42,491 nucleotides of DNA from JAVKSM01 sp039583705 (GTDB lineage: Bacteria > Actinomycetota > Actinomycetes > Mycobacteriales > Pseudonocardiaceae): the NCBI GenBank assembly GCA_039583705.1, contig JAVKSM010000010.1, positions 1 through 42,491 on the forward strand, in the 5' to 3' direction. The translations under genes and the position numbers were made by a program. Shown here in pieces: positions 1 through 8,525 of the stretch (its first letter is position 1; each line of letters starts with the position of its first letter). Below the pieces are notes generated by a model. That model saw only the letters and a list, made by a program, of their open reading frames with translations. It did not search any database and was not told where the DNA came from.

Positions 1-20
1 GCCCTGGGACGTCCCAGGGC
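1..20. repeat. perfect 20-bp palindrome at the window edge
   Basis: Positions 1-10 and 11-20 are exact reverse complements. As RNA this could fold into an 8-bp GC-rich stem with an ACGT loop. It lies inside the open frame of the partial minus-strand gene, so it may be only a coincidence of GC-rich coding sequence. There is no U-tract, so I do not call it a terminator. Confidence 0.4.
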
Positions 21-296
21 GGCGGCACGTTCGACGGCCGGCGGCTCCCCGGGTTGGGCCTGTGCCCTGCTGGCTACCAGCACACTGCTCGCCGCGCGAG
101 GGGTTGTCTTACGCGGCGTGAGACGGTCCAGTCGGGTCTCCATAGAGGCCATGGAGAGCGCCAGGAAGCCGATGAAGACCGGGACCAGCAGCCAGACCCA
201 CACCAGAGAACGCCCTTCCTCGTGCTGGTGGGCGTCCCGACCCGCCCGTGGCTTCGCACCCTTCCTGGTGCCCGGCTGCGCCGGCGCACAAACCAC
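1..296 (-). CDS. small single-pass membrane protein, C-terminus outside window
   Basis: An open minus-strand frame starts at a GTG at 296, 18 nt after the stop of the upstream gene, and is still open at base 1. The first ~30 residues are polar. A convincing hydrophobic helix follows (LVWVWLLVPVFIGFLALSM) at about residues 33-51, then a charged tail (METRLDRL, then TPRKTTPRAAS). Third codon positions are GC-rich through the helix, as in the neighbouring genes. I do not recognise the family and infer only a membrane anchor. The start is uncertain; a GTG just before the helix is an alternative. Overlapping frames here are rich in Arg, Pro and Ser and look like shadows. Confidence 0.45.
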   Translation of the reverse strand, partial: MVCAPAQPGTRKGAKPRAGRDAHQHEEGRSLVWVWLLVPVFIGFLALSMASMETRLDRLTPRKTTPRAASSVLVASRAQAQPGEPPAVERAAALGRPR

Positions 297-313
297 GGGC
301 GGGCCGTCGACTC

Positions 314-796
314 TCAGCCGCCCTGGTCCCCGCGCAGCACCTCGGGCATGTCCTCCTGGATGTTCTCCTGGGCGCCCACTCCGCTCTCCGCATCGGGCGC
401 TGCCTTGCCGTACGGGCGCTGCGACTCTCCCTTGGTGCCGAGCTTCTCGAAGTCCTCGCCCGGCCCCATGGTTTCGCCCGATTGGGTGGTGCTCTCCCCC
501 ACCCCGAGCGGGCTGGCGGCGCTGGTGTCGGTCGCCGAGACGCCTCCGCGCTCTTCCGCGGACATTTCGCGGCCGGGACCCGGCTCGCCGGCCTCCGACG
601 CGTCGAATGCCTTGTTGACGCCTGCCTGCGCCTCCTCGCCGGTCTCGGTCCGGCCCTCGTACGGAGGGACCGGACCCTGCGGGTCGGCCTTGCCCGGATT
701 CGCGATCGGGCCGCGCGCGGCGCGCCCTCCCGGCTGCTGGCCCTCGGTCTGCTGACGGTGCTCTCTCTCGATGTCCTGCTGGTCGGTGTCACCCAT
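314..796 (-). CDS. hydrophilic, probably disordered hypothetical protein (160 aa)
   Basis: The gene starts at ATG 796, with GAGG placed six nt upstream. The protein is almost free of hydrophobic stretches and is dominated by Gly, Glu, Gln, Pro, Asp and Ser. It begins MGDTDQQDIEREHRQQ and ends EDMPEVLRGDQGG. There is no signal peptide, membrane segment, cysteine or recognisable domain. Codons end mostly in G or C, which supports real coding, although composition is the main evidence. Its stop is 18 nt from the next small membrane-protein gene, so the two are likely cotranscribed. Function unknown; it looks like an intrinsically disordered, perhaps stress-related, actinobacterial protein. Confidence 0.55.
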   Translation of the reverse strand: MGDTDQQDIEREHRQQTEGQQPGGRAARGPIANPGKADPQGPVPPYEGRTETGEEAQAGVNKAFDASEAGEPGPGREMSAEERGGVSATDTSAASPLGVGESTTQSGETMGPGEDFEKLGTKGESQRPYGKAAPDAESGVGAQENIQEDMPEVLRGDQGG

Positions 797-874
797 TGGT
801 TACCTCATTTCGGAGGGGGATCGTCCGCGTAAAGAAATACCCCCGGTCAACCGCCCCAAACCTGCGCCCAAGGC

Positions 875-1099
875 TCACGGCGAGCGGCTGGGGCGGGTCT
901 CTGGACGCTGCCCGGCGACCTCCTGGACCTTGCGAACCACACCGTCGAGCTGGCTGCGGTAGCGGCCCTTGGTCTGCCGGTCGACGAAGCGGGCGGCCGA
1001 CTCCGCCATCCGACCCACCTGCTGGGGATTGTTCCTCGCGTAGCGGCGGCCTGCCTCAGCCGCACTGACCAGGACCGCGAGCCTGCGCAACAGTGCCAT
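875..1099 (-). CDS. small basic helical hypothetical protein (74 aa)
   Basis: The ATG at 1099 is chosen because a GGAGG at 1105-1109 sits five nt upstream. A second ATG at 1102 is too close, and a further-upstream start at 1120 would bury the SD sequence. The protein (MALLRRLAVLVSAAEAGRRYARNNP...) is predicted to be helical, basic and soluble, with an amphipathic N-terminus and a conserved-looking centre (ESAARFVDRQTKGRYRSQLDGVVRKVQEV). It resembles short conserved actinobacterial proteins of unknown function, some annotated as antitoxin-like. No toxin partner is adjacent, so I make no functional claim. It lies 78 nt before the hydrophilic 160-aa gene on the same strand. Confidence 0.6.
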   Translation of the reverse strand: MALLRRLAVLVSAAEAGRRYARNNPQQVGRMAESAARFVDRQTKGRYRSQLDGVVRKVQEVAGQRPETRPSRSP

Positions 1100-1310
1100 C
1101 ATCGCCTCCAGGGTGTGCACATGTCTGGGCAGGTGCCATGCCCACTCGCGACAGCCGCTAAGCGTCCCGACGTCTCGATGTCGGTTCCGGGCTGACCCGT
1201 GCTCGTCGAGGCGGGGACCGTCCTCCTCCCACTCCCCCCTGGCATCGGCCGGCGGTCCCGCGCGTCCTCGCGGTGCCCGACACGGGTATCCGGCCTGGTG
1301 CCAGCGTCGC

Positions 1311-2585
1311 TCAGCGCATCGCTGGGTCGCACCGCACGAGCCCGAGCGCGGCCTTGGCCGACAGGATCCGCAGCTCTGAATCGGCGACCCGGGCGGCGAG
1401 CCGGGGGTCGCCTGCCACCGCGGCGGCCAGGGAGTCCACCATCGCGCTGAGGGTCGCCGGGTTGGCGGTGAGCACCACGTCGCCGCCAGCGGCGAGGAAG
1501 TCGACCGCGCGGGCGCCCGGCGGCACCGCGGCGACCTGCGCCGCGTTGCCGAGGTCGTCGGACACGACCAGCCCGGAGAAGCCGAGCCCCTGCCTGACCA
1601 TGGCCTGCAGCACGGTCGGCGAGAAGACGGCGGGACGGCCCGGGTCGATCTCCGAGTAGACGGCGGAGGAGACCATGAGCCAGCCGGCGCCCGCGTCCAC
1701 CCCGTCGCGGAACGGAGCGAGGTCGGCGTCGGTCCGGCTGGTCCGGCTGTCGGTGACGCCGGAGGAGTAGTCGGTGTTGCCGCGCACCCGCCCGAGCCCG
1801 GGGAAGTGCTTGACGACGCTGGTCACGCCGGCCTGCGACATTCCGTGCACGAAAGCTGTCACGGCGGCGGAGACGGTGCCGGGGTCGGTGCCGAAGGCCC
1901 GGCCGTAGCGCCCGATCGGGGCGTTCGCGGTGCCCAGCGTGGCCGACAGCGTGTCCGCGACCGGGGCGAGGTCGACGTTGACCCCGGCGGCGCGCAGCTC
2001 ACGTCCCCAGGTGGCGGCGGCCGCCTGCAGCCGGGTCGCGGACCAGCCTCCCTGCACGCTCGCCGAGGGCATGTCGGAGAACCCCGGCCCCGACAGCACC
2101 TGGACCTTCCCGCCCTCCTGGTCCGCGGCGACGAACATGCCGACGCCGCCGCTGGCCGCGGTACCGACCTGCTGCGCCGCGGTGGTCACGGCCGCCGTGG
2201 CAGCCACCCCCGTCGTGCTGCGGCCGGTGAGGAACACCCCGCCAGGCGCCGAGCGGGTGATCACCGTTCTGCTGGCTGCCAGGCCGGTGGCCGGCACGCC
2301 GAGGAGGAAGAGCTGTCCGATCCGGGTTCGGGTGGCCATGGCGGCCAGCCGGGTCTTGGCGCAACCGATCGGACCTGCCGCCGGGGACGGCGGTGCGTTG
2401 CTGCCGGCCAGTGGGGTGTTGCTGGCGGGCGGTGCGTTGCTGCCGGTCGGCGTGCCCGTCAGGGACGCCGGGATGGTCGGACGGGTGGGAGCCGGCCCGG
2501 CCGCCAGGGGGCCACCGCAACCGGCACCCAGGAGCCCGGCGGCGAGCACGGCCGCGGCGCACCGCAGCCGGTACGGCCACATCAC
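1311..2585 (-). CDS. lpqI: LpqI-like lipoprotein, glycoside hydrolase family 3 (beta-N-acetylglucosaminidase)
   Basis: A 424-aa secreted lipoprotein. The N-terminus is a type II signal peptide (AAGLLGAGC lipobox, Cys at about residue 23), followed by a Pro/Thr/Asn/Ser-rich linker to about residue 70. The GH3 domain has the NagZ-type signature KHFPGLGRVRGNTD in its middle and the nucleophile segment VVSDDLG (first Asp after Ser). In the family, LpqI/NagZ enzymes remove GlcNAc from peptidoglycan fragments during muropeptide recycling; the lipobox places this one outside the cytoplasmic membrane. The frame opens at GTG 2585 with an ATG at 2582, only two nt after the fbiC stop, and no clear SD is visible, so it is probably translationally coupled. 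It is last in the rplM-to-lpqI run. Confidence 0.88.
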   Translation of the reverse strand: MMWPYRLRCAAAVLAAGLLGAGCGGPLAAGPAPTRPTIPASLTGTPTGSNAPPASNTPLAGSNAPPSPAAGPIGCAKTRLAAMATRTRIGQLFLLGVPATGLAASRTVITRSAPGGVFLTGRSTTGVAATAAVTTAAQQVGTAASGGVGMFVAADQEGGKVQVLSGPGFSDMPSASVQGGWSATRLQAAAATWGRELRAAGVNVDLAPVADTLSATLGTANAPIGRYGRAFGTDPGTVSAAVTAFVHGMSQAGVTSVVKHFPGLGRVRGNTDYSSGVTDSRTSRTDADLAPFRDGVDAGAGWLMVSSAVYSEIDPGRPAVFSPTVLQAMVRQGLGFSGLVVSDDLGNAAQVAAVPPGARAVDFLAAGGDVVLTANPATLSAMVDSLAAAVAGDPRLAARVADSELRILSAKAALGLVRCDPAMR

Positions 2586-2587
2586 GG

Positions 2588-4942
2588 TCAGGACGCCCCG
2601 GCCGTTGCCAGACCGATACGTTGGTAGAGCGTGGTGCGCTGCACCAGGCGACGCCCCACCGGCTCGACGATCGCGGCGAAGCCCTCGGTGTCGAGGGCCT
2701 GTCCGTGGGCGGCGCCGGCCGCCCGGCTGATGTTCTCGTCCGTGAGCGTGCCGCCGAGATCGTTGACCCCGGCCGCCAGCAGTTGCCGCACCCCCGTGGG
2801 CCCGAGCTTGACCCAGGAGGCCTGCACGTTGTCGATGAGCCCGCGGTAGGCGATGCGCGCCACCGCGTGCACGAGGATGATCTCGCGCCAGGTCGGGCCG
2901 CGACGGGAGGCACGCTTGAGGTAGATCGGGGCGGCCATGTGGACGAACGGCAGCCCGACGAACTCGGTGAAGCCGCCCGTAGTCGCCTGCAGCTCACGGG
3001 TCCGGAGCAGGTGGCGTGCCCAGTGCACCGGCGCCTCCACCGATCCGAACATGATGGTGACGTTGGAGCGCAGCCCGAGTGAGTGCGCCTCCCGATGGCA
3101 CTCCAGCCACTCCTCGGTGTTGAGCTTGTCCGGGCAGAGCACCGCCCGGACCTCGTCGTCGAGGATCTCCGCGGCGGTGCCGGGCAGCGAGCGCAGCCCG
3201 GCACCGCGCAGCCGCCGAAGGTAGTCCAGGCGCGGCTCCCCAAGCCGCCGGGCGCCCTCGGTCACCTCCAGCGCAGTGAAACCATGGACGTGGATGTCCG
3301 GAGCGGCCGCCTTGACCGCGCGGCAGACCTCGACGTAGAAGTCGCCGTCGAAGCGAGGATGGATGCCGCCCTGCAGGCACACCTCTGTGGCGCCCCGCTG
3401 CCACGCCTCCGCGGCCCGCTCCGCGATCTCGTCCACGGTCAGCAGGTAGGGTGCCCCCCGCAGGTTCAGCGACAGCGGGCCTTTGGAGAAGCCACAGAAC
3501 CGGCACCGGTACGTGCACACGTTCGTGTAGTTGACGTTTCGGTTGCGCACGTAGGTCACCACGTCGCCGACGTCAGCCGCCCGCAGTTCGTCGGCGAGCG
3601 CGGCGACGGCCGCCACCTCTGGCCCCCGGGCGCACAGCAGGGTGACCAGCTCCGTTTCACCCGGCACCTCGCCGGCGCGCACCCCGTCGAGCACCTCCGC
3701 CACGGCTCCGGTGGCCCGGGCCGGGGCCGGCACCAGCGGCGGCGGTGGCGGGGAGGCAGCCCCCGAGTACCACGCGGTCGAGCGGCGTCCGACCTGGAGG
3801 ACCTCCGCGCCGGTGCCGACGTTCCCAGCCGCGGCATGGCACTCTGGCCACACCGCCCCGGGGTCGTCGCGGGCCAGCCCCTCGGCGTCGGAGCGGTCCA
3901 GGACCGCGAAGGTCAGCCCGGGGTCGAGCCAGCGCGTCGGCGCCAGCGCGTAGGACGGGTACACGGTCAGCCGCGGCGCCAGCGCCAGGCCGCGGGACTC
4001 GGTGACGCGGCGCAGCGTCTCGACGGCCGGCCATGGCCGCTCCGGGTTGACGTGGTCGGGGGTCAGCGGCGACACCCCGCCCCAGTCGTCGATCCCGGCG
4101 TCGAGCACCGGGCCCAGGTCGTCGGAGAGGTTGGGCGGCGCCTGCAGGTGCACCTCGGGCGGCAGCACGAGGCGGGCCAGCGCGACCGCTTGCAGGAAGT
4201 CGGGCTGCGGGCACGGTGGCGCGTCCCGCATCGCCGTGCCGGGCTTGGGCAGGAAGTTCTGGACGATCACCTCTTGGACGTGCCCATGGCGGCGGTGCGC
4301 CTGCGCGATCGCCTCCAGCGCGGCGAGCCGGTCCGCTGGCGTCTCCCCGATACCCACCAGGATCCCGGTGGTGAACGGGATCGCCAGCTCTCCTGCGGCA
4401 TACAGGGTGGACAGCCGGCGGGCCGGAGCCTTGTCCGGCGCGCCGCGGTGCGCGGTCAGGTCGGGGCACAGCGACTCCACCATCATCCCCTGGCTGGGTG
4501 CCACCGCGCGCAGCCGTGCCAGTTCGGCGGCACCCAGCGCGCCGGCGTTGGCGTGCGGCAGCAGGCCGGTCTCGTCGAGCACCAGGGCGCACATCGCCGC
4601 GAGGTAGTCCACGGTGGACCCGTACCCGTGGTCGGCCAGCCACTGCCGGGCCACCGGGTGGCGCTCCTCGGGTGCTTCGCCCAGGGTGAACAGCGCCTCG
4701 TGGCAGCCCGCCTGCGCCCCCTGCCGGGCGATCGCCAGCACTTCCGGCGGGGTGAGGTACGGGCGCCGGAGGTGCGCCGGCACGGTGGCGAAGGTGCAGT
4801 AGCCGCAGCGGTCCCGGCACAGCCGCGTCAGCGGGACGAACACCTTGGGCGAGAAGGTCACCCTGGTGCCGTGCGCAGCCGCCCGCACCGACCTCGCCCT
4901 GGCCGTCAGCGCATCGAGCGGGAGCGAGAGCAGCGGGTGCAC
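2588..4942 (-). CDS. fbiC: FbiC, bifunctional FO synthase (CofG-CofH fusion)
   Basis: A 784-aa double radical-SAM enzyme that makes FO (7,8-didemethyl-8-hydroxy-5-deazariboflavin), the chromophore of coenzyme F420, from tyrosine and the flavin precursor 5-amino-6-ribitylaminouracil. The N-terminal CofG-like half carries the 4Fe-4S motif C42-x3-C46-x2-C49 (CRDRCGYC). The C-terminal CofH-like half carries a second CX3CX2C (CTYRCRFC) near residue 476. Actinobacteria typically have this fused form, whereas archaea and cyanobacteria have separate genes. The start is GTG 4942, 58 nt downstream of fgd. The neighbouring F420-dependent dehydrogenase supports the assignment. The N-terminus is slightly shorter than in mycobacterial FbiC. 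Confidence 0.95.
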   Translation of the reverse strand: MHPLLSLPLDALTARARSVRAAAHGTRVTFSPKVFVPLTRLCRDRCGYCTFATVPAHLRRPYLTPPEVLAIARQGAQAGCHEALFTLGEAPEERHPVARQWLADHGYGSTVDYLAAMCALVLDETGLLPHANAGALGAAELARLRAVAPSQGMMVESLCPDLTAHRGAPDKAPARRLSTLYAAGELAIPFTTGILVGIGETPADRLAALEAIAQAHRRHGHVQEVIVQNFLPKPGTAMRDAPPCPQPDFLQAVALARLVLPPEVHLQAPPNLSDDLGPVLDAGIDDWGGVSPLTPDHVNPERPWPAVETLRRVTESRGLALAPRLTVYPSYALAPTRWLDPGLTFAVLDRSDAEGLARDDPGAVWPECHAAAGNVGTGAEVLQVGRRSTAWYSGAASPPPPPLVPAPARATGAVAEVLDGVRAGEVPGETELVTLLCARGPEVAAVAALADELRAADVGDVVTYVRNRNVNYTNVCTYRCRFCGFSKGPLSLNLRGAPYLLTVDEIAERAAEAWQRGATEVCLQGGIHPRFDGDFYVEVCRAVKAAAPDIHVHGFTALEVTEGARRLGEPRLDYLRRLRGAGLRSLPGTAAEILDDEVRAVLCPDKLNTEEWLECHREAHSLGLRSNVTIMFGSVEAPVHWARHLLRTRELQATTGGFTEFVGLPFVHMAAPIYLKRASRRGPTWREIILVHAVARIAYRGLIDNVQASWVKLGPTGVRQLLAAGVNDLGGTLTDENISRAAGAAHGQALDTEGFAAIVEPVGRRLVQRTTLYQRIGLATAGAS

Positions 4943-5000
4943 CCTGGCAGCCTACGTCGCGTCCCTGCCGGCGCGGTCCCCGATCGGTGGGACGTGTCAC

Positions 5001-6008
5001 TCAATCCCGCAGGGCGCGCAGCCGGGGCATGACGTCGCGGGCGAACACCGACAGGAAGCGGTCCTGGTCGTGGCCGGGTCCGTGGAACACCAGGTGGCTG
5101 AACCCGGCGTCGACGTACGGCTTGATCTTCTCGACGGCCTCGTCCGGGTCGGACGACACGATCCAGCGGCTGGCGACCTGCTCGATCGGCAGCTCATCGC
5201 CTGCGCGTTCCATCTCCACCGGGTCCTCGAGGTGTGCCTTCTGTTCCTGGGTCAGCGCGAGCGGCGCCCAGAATCGGGTGTTGCGCAGCGCGGCCTCCGG
5301 GTCAGGGTCGTAAGACAGCTTGACCTCGATCATGCGGTCGATCGAGTCCGGGTCCCGACCGGCGGCGGCGAGGCCCTCGGCGACGGCCGGCAGCAACGTG
5401 GCGGTGTAGAGCTCGGTCCCCTTGCCGCTGGTGCAGATGAACCCCTCGGCCGCGCGGCCGGCGTACCTGGCCACCTGGGGGCCGCCCGCGCCGACGTACA
5501 CCGGCACCGGGCGCGCCGGACGGTCGTACACGGTGGCGTTCGAGGTGCGGTAGTAGGTGCCCTCGAAGGTGACGCGCTCGTCGCGCCACAGTGCCCGCAT
5601 CAGGTCGACCGCCTCCCGCAGCCGGGCGAAGCGCTCCGGGAACCGCGGCCACTCGACGCCGGTGACGGCTACCTCGTTCATGGCCTCGCCGGTGCCCACG
5701 CCGAGCAGAATCCGGTCCGGGTAGAGGCAGGCCATGGTGGCGAACGCCTGCGCGATGACCGCGGGGTGGTAGCGGAAGGTGGGTGTGAGCACGCTCGTGC
5801 CGATCACCGCCCGGGAAGTGCGCTCCCCGACGGCATTCATCCACGCGAGGGAGAACGGGGCATGTCCCTGGCGGTGTCGCCACGGCTGGTAGTGGTCGCT
5901 GACGAGCACGCTGTCCAACCCGCGTTCCTCGGCGAGCACCGCGAACTCCACCAGCTCCCGCGGGCCGAACTGCTCGGCCGACGCCTTGTATCCGATCCTC
6001 ATGCTCAC
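5001..6008 (-). CDS. fgd: F420-dependent glucose-6-phosphate dehydrogenase
   Basis: A 335-aa luciferase-like (LLM) TIM-barrel enzyme. It is strongly similar throughout to mycobacterial Fgd1 as I recall it: GYKASAEQF at the N-terminus, SDHYQPWRH (F420/substrate-site Asp-His and Trp), APFSLAWM, GTSVLTPTFRY, GVGTGEAMNE (catalytic-site Glu), GFICTSGKG, SYDPDPE and HLVFHGPGHDQ near the C-terminus. It oxidises glucose-6-phosphate to 6-phosphogluconolactone while reducing F420 to F420H2. GTG 6008 is preferred because AGGAAG lies at good spacing; an ATG follows at 6002. It sits between glmM and fbiC on the same strand, so F420 synthesis and its main reductant source are coded together. Confidence 0.93.
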   Translation of the reverse strand: MSMRIGYKASAEQFGPRELVEFAVLAEERGLDSVLVSDHYQPWRHRQGHAPFSLAWMNAVGERTSRAVIGTSVLTPTFRYHPAVIAQAFATMACLYPDRILLGVGTGEAMNEVAVTGVEWPRFPERFARLREAVDLMRALWRDERVTFEGTYYRTSNATVYDRPARPVPVYVGAGGPQVARYAGRAAEGFICTSGKGTELYTATLLPAVAEGLAAAGRDPDSIDRMIEVKLSYDPDPEAALRNTRFWAPLALTQEQKAHLEDPVEMERAGDELPIEQVASRWIVSSDPDEAVEKIKPYVDAGFSHLVFHGPGHDQDRFLSVFARDVMPRLRALRD

Positions 6009-6062
6009 CGTCGCTTCCTACCCCGGACCGGCACAAGAGCGCACGAGCCACTGGTGAACGAC

Positions 6063-7394
6063 CTAAGCTGAGGCGACCGCGACCGCCAGCCGGTGGGCAA
6101 GGTTTTCCGCGGCGTCGCGGCTCGGCGCCTCGACCATCACCCGCACGAGCTGCTCGGTGCCCGAGGGCCGCAGCAACACCCGGCCGGTCTCCCCCAACTC
6201 GGCCCGCGCGGCGGCGACGGCCTCCGACACGGCCAGCGACACGGTCACCGCCGCCTTGTCGGCGACCGGGATGTTGAGCAGCACCTGCGGCAGCCGGGTC
6301 ACCACCGCGGCCAACTCGGCCAGCGGCGTGCCGGTGGCCGTCATGCGGGACATCAGCCGCAGTGCGGTGAGCAGCCCGTCGCCGGTCGTCGCGTACCTCG
6401 GCAGCACGAGATGCCCGGACTGCTCGCCGCCCAGGGAGTAGCCGCCGGCCCGCAACTCCTCGAGCACGTAGCGGTCCCCGACAGCCGTGGTGCGCACCGT
6501 GATCCCGGCTGAGCGCATGGCGAGGTACAGCCCGAGGTTGCTCATCACGGTGGTCACCAGGGTGTCCGCAGCCAGCTCGCCGTCCTCCGACATGGCCAGC
6601 GCGAGCACGGCCATGATCTGGTCACCGTCCACATCGGAGCCGTCAGCCGCCACCGCGAGGCATCGGTCGGCGTCCCCGTCGTGCGCGATGCCGAGGTCGG
6701 CACCGTGTGCGATGACGGCGGCCCGCAGCGCTTGCAGGTGCGTGGAGCCGCAGCCGTCGTTGATGTTGATCCCGTCCGGGGCGGCGTGCAGTGCGACCAC
6801 CTCGGCCCCAGCCCGCGCATAGGCCGCGGGCGCCGCCGTCGAGGCCGCCCCGTGTGCGCAGTCGACGACGACCCGCAGCCCGGACAGCGGGGCAGGGGTG
6901 GCGAGCAGCAGGTGGTCGACATAGCGGTCCACCGCATCCGGCAGCTCGCGGAGCCGGCCGACGCCCGCACCGGTGGGACGGACGGCGGGCTGGGCCAGCC
7001 GCGCCTCGATCTCGTCCTCGGCCGGGTCGGGCAACTTGTGCCCTCCGGCCGCGAAGAGCTTGATGCCGTTGTCGGGCATCGGGTTGTGCGATGCCGAGAT
7101 CATGACGCCGAGGTCGGCGCCGAGGTCGACCACCAGGTGCGCCACGGCCGGTGTGGGGAGCACTCCCAGCCGCACCACGTCGGTGCCGGCGGAGGTCAGC
7201 CCGGCTGCCACGGCCGCCTCGAGCATCTCGCCGCTGGCCCTCGGATCCCGGCCGAGTGCCGCCACTGGGCGGCGGTCCGGGACGCGTTCGGCGAGCACCT
7301 GCGCGGCGGCCAGCGCCAGCGCCAGCGCCAGCTCAGGGGTCAGATCGGCGTTGGCCATGCCTCGAACGCCGTCGGTCCCGAAGAGCCGCGTCAA
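6063..7394 (-). CDS. glmM: phosphoglucosamine mutase GlmM
   Basis: A 443-aa alpha-D-phosphohexomutase that converts glucosamine-6-phosphate to glucosamine-1-phosphate for UDP-GlcNAc and peptidoglycan synthesis. The N-terminus LFGTDGVRG, the phosphoserine loop ISASHNPMPDNGIK (near residue 100), the metal-binding DGDADR (about residue 240) and the C-terminal RPSGTEQLVRVMVE are all present, and the length is normal. The start is a TTG at 7394, one nt after the rpsI stop, so translation probably depends on coupling to rpsI. The order rplM-rpsI-glmM is a conserved actinobacterial arrangement. Confidence 0.96.
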   Translation of the reverse strand: MTRLFGTDGVRGMANADLTPELALALALAAAQVLAERVPDRRPVAALGRDPRASGEMLEAAVAAGLTSAGTDVVRLGVLPTPAVAHLVVDLGADLGVMISASHNPMPDNGIKLFAAGGHKLPDPAEDEIEARLAQPAVRPTGAGVGRLRELPDAVDRYVDHLLLATPAPLSGLRVVVDCAHGAASTAAPAAYARAGAEVVALHAAPDGININDGCGSTHLQALRAAVIAHGADLGIAHDGDADRCLAVAADGSDVDGDQIMAVLALAMSEDGELAADTLVTTVMSNLGLYLAMRSAGITVRTTAVGDRYVLEELRAGGYSLGGEQSGHLVLPRYATTGDGLLTALRLMSRMTATGTPLAELAAVVTRLPQVLLNIPVADKAAVTVSLAVSEAVAAARAELGETGRVLLRPSGTEQLVRVMVEAPSRDAAENLAHRLAVAVASA

Positions 7395-7395
7395 C

Positions 7396-7932
7396 TCAGC
7401 GCTTGCTGTACTGCGGCGCCTTGCGCGCCTTCTTCAGACCGTACTTCTTGCGCTCCTTGACCCGGGGGTCGCGGGTGAGGAAGCCGGCCTTCTTGAGCAC
7501 CGGACGGTCATCGGCGTCAAACTCCACCAGCGCCCGGGCGATCGCGAGCCGTAGCGCTCCGGCCTGTCCGGAGATGCCGCCACCTGACAGGGTGGCGTAG
7601 ATGTCGAAGCTCTCGGTGCGCTCGGCGGTGACGAGCGGCTCACGGACGAGCTGCTGGTGGACCTTGTTCGGGAAGTAGACCTCAAGGTTCTTGCCGTTGA
7701 GGTGGAACCCGCCGCTGCCGGCGACCAGTCGCACCCGCACGACCGCCTGCTTGCGACGGCCCACTGTCTGCACCAGCTTGTCGCCGGTGCCGGGCCTGGC
7801 CGGGGCGGCCTTTTCGGGGGCAGTGGCCTTCTCGGGAGCGGGGGTCCTCTCGGGGGCAGTGGCCTTCTCGGGGGCGGCAGTGCTCACGCGGTCCTCACTC
7901 GGTGTACTCGACGCGGTGCTTGTCGCGGTCAC
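7396..7932 (-). CDS. rpsI: 30S ribosomal protein S9
   Basis: A 178-aa ribosomal protein S9. The conserved body begins near residue 53 (VQTVGRRKQAVVRVRLVAG) and ends in the canonical KKARKAPQYSKR tail that reaches the P site. The start GTG at 7932 overlaps the rplM stop by four nt (GTGA). The first ~48 residues are a low-complexity extension made of repeated (A)PEKATAPE units with matching DNA repeats at 7813-7880. N-terminal extensions are common in actinobacterial S9, but this one is Lys/Pro/Ala-rich rather than plainly acidic. A shorter protein from an internal start cannot be excluded. Confidence 0.96.
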   Translation of the reverse strand: MTATSTASSTPSEDRVSTAAPEKATAPERTPAPEKATAPEKAAPARPGTGDKLVQTVGRRKQAVVRVRLVAGSGGFHLNGKNLEVYFPNKVHQQLVREPLVTAERTESFDIYATLSGGGISGQAGALRLAIARALVEFDADDRPVLKKAGFLTRDPRVKERKKYGLKKARKAPQYSKR

Positions 7933-8372
7933 TGGGCGACCTGACCGATCTGGAAAGGCACCGGCTGCTGCGCGGCGTGCGGGTGCTGCGGGCCGGCATA
8001 GACCTTGAGCTTGCGGCCCATCGCCCGACCGAGCCGGTTCTTGGGCAGCATCCCCCGCACGGCCCTCTCGACCAGCCGCGCCGGTTGCCGCTCGATCATC
8101 TCTCCGATCGAGCGGCGACGCAGGCCGCCCGGGTAACCACTGTGCCGGTAGACGAACCCGGTCTCGCGCTTGTCACCGGACACCACGATCTTCTCGGCGT
8201 TGACGATGACGACGAAGTCGCCGGTGTCGACGTGCGGCGCATAGGTCGGCTTGTGCTTGCCACGCAGCAGGATGGCCGTCTGGCTGGCCAGCCGGCCGAG
8301 CACGACGTCCGTGGCGTCGATGACGTGCCACGAGCGGGTGATCTCGCCGGGCTTCGGGCTGTACGTGCGCAC
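7929..8372 (-). CDS. rplM: 50S ribosomal protein L13
   Basis: A 147-aa L13 with the classic N-terminus VRTYSPKPGEITRSWHVIDA and the conserved segments LGRLAS, GKHKPTYAPHVDTGD, KLKVYAGPQHPHAAQ and RAVRGMLPKNRLG. I use GTG 8372 rather than the longer open frame to 8444 because the L13 family begins here and a GAGG lies eight nt upstream. The extra upstream residues are Arg/Ser-rich and unlike L13. It is the first gene of the rplM-rpsI-glmM cluster. The 150 nt upstream, before the WXG100 gene, presumably carry the promoter. Confidence 0.95.
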   Translation of the reverse strand: MRTYSPKPGEITRSWHVIDATDVVLGRLASQTAILLRGKHKPTYAPHVDTGDFVVIVNAEKIVVSGDKRETGFVYRHSGYPGGLRRRSIGEMIERQPARLVERAVRGMLPKNRLGRAMGRKLKVYAGPQHPHAAQQPVPFQIGQVAQ

Positions 8373-8525
8373 GGAGGTTACCTCGTCATTCCTGGACCAT
8401 CTGGAGCGTCGGGAGACGCGCGAGCGGCGCGGGACGTCACGCACCGCACAACGTGGAGCCGAGGCTACCCGGCCCGCTCGAAACGGGTCAAAGCGGGAGC
8501 CGGGACCCTTGCCGTGTCCGCTCGG

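Noticed and set aside
1099..1332. 77-aa minus-strand frame between lpqI and the small basic protein
   Set aside because: Arg/Gly/Thr-rich composition, no SD, and it overlaps the SD and start of the better-supported gene at 875-1099.
8473..8497. CCCGCT...AGCGGG stem between esxT and rplM as a terminator
   Set aside because: A 6-bp stem with a 13-nt loop and no T-run on either strand is too weak in DNA this GC-rich.
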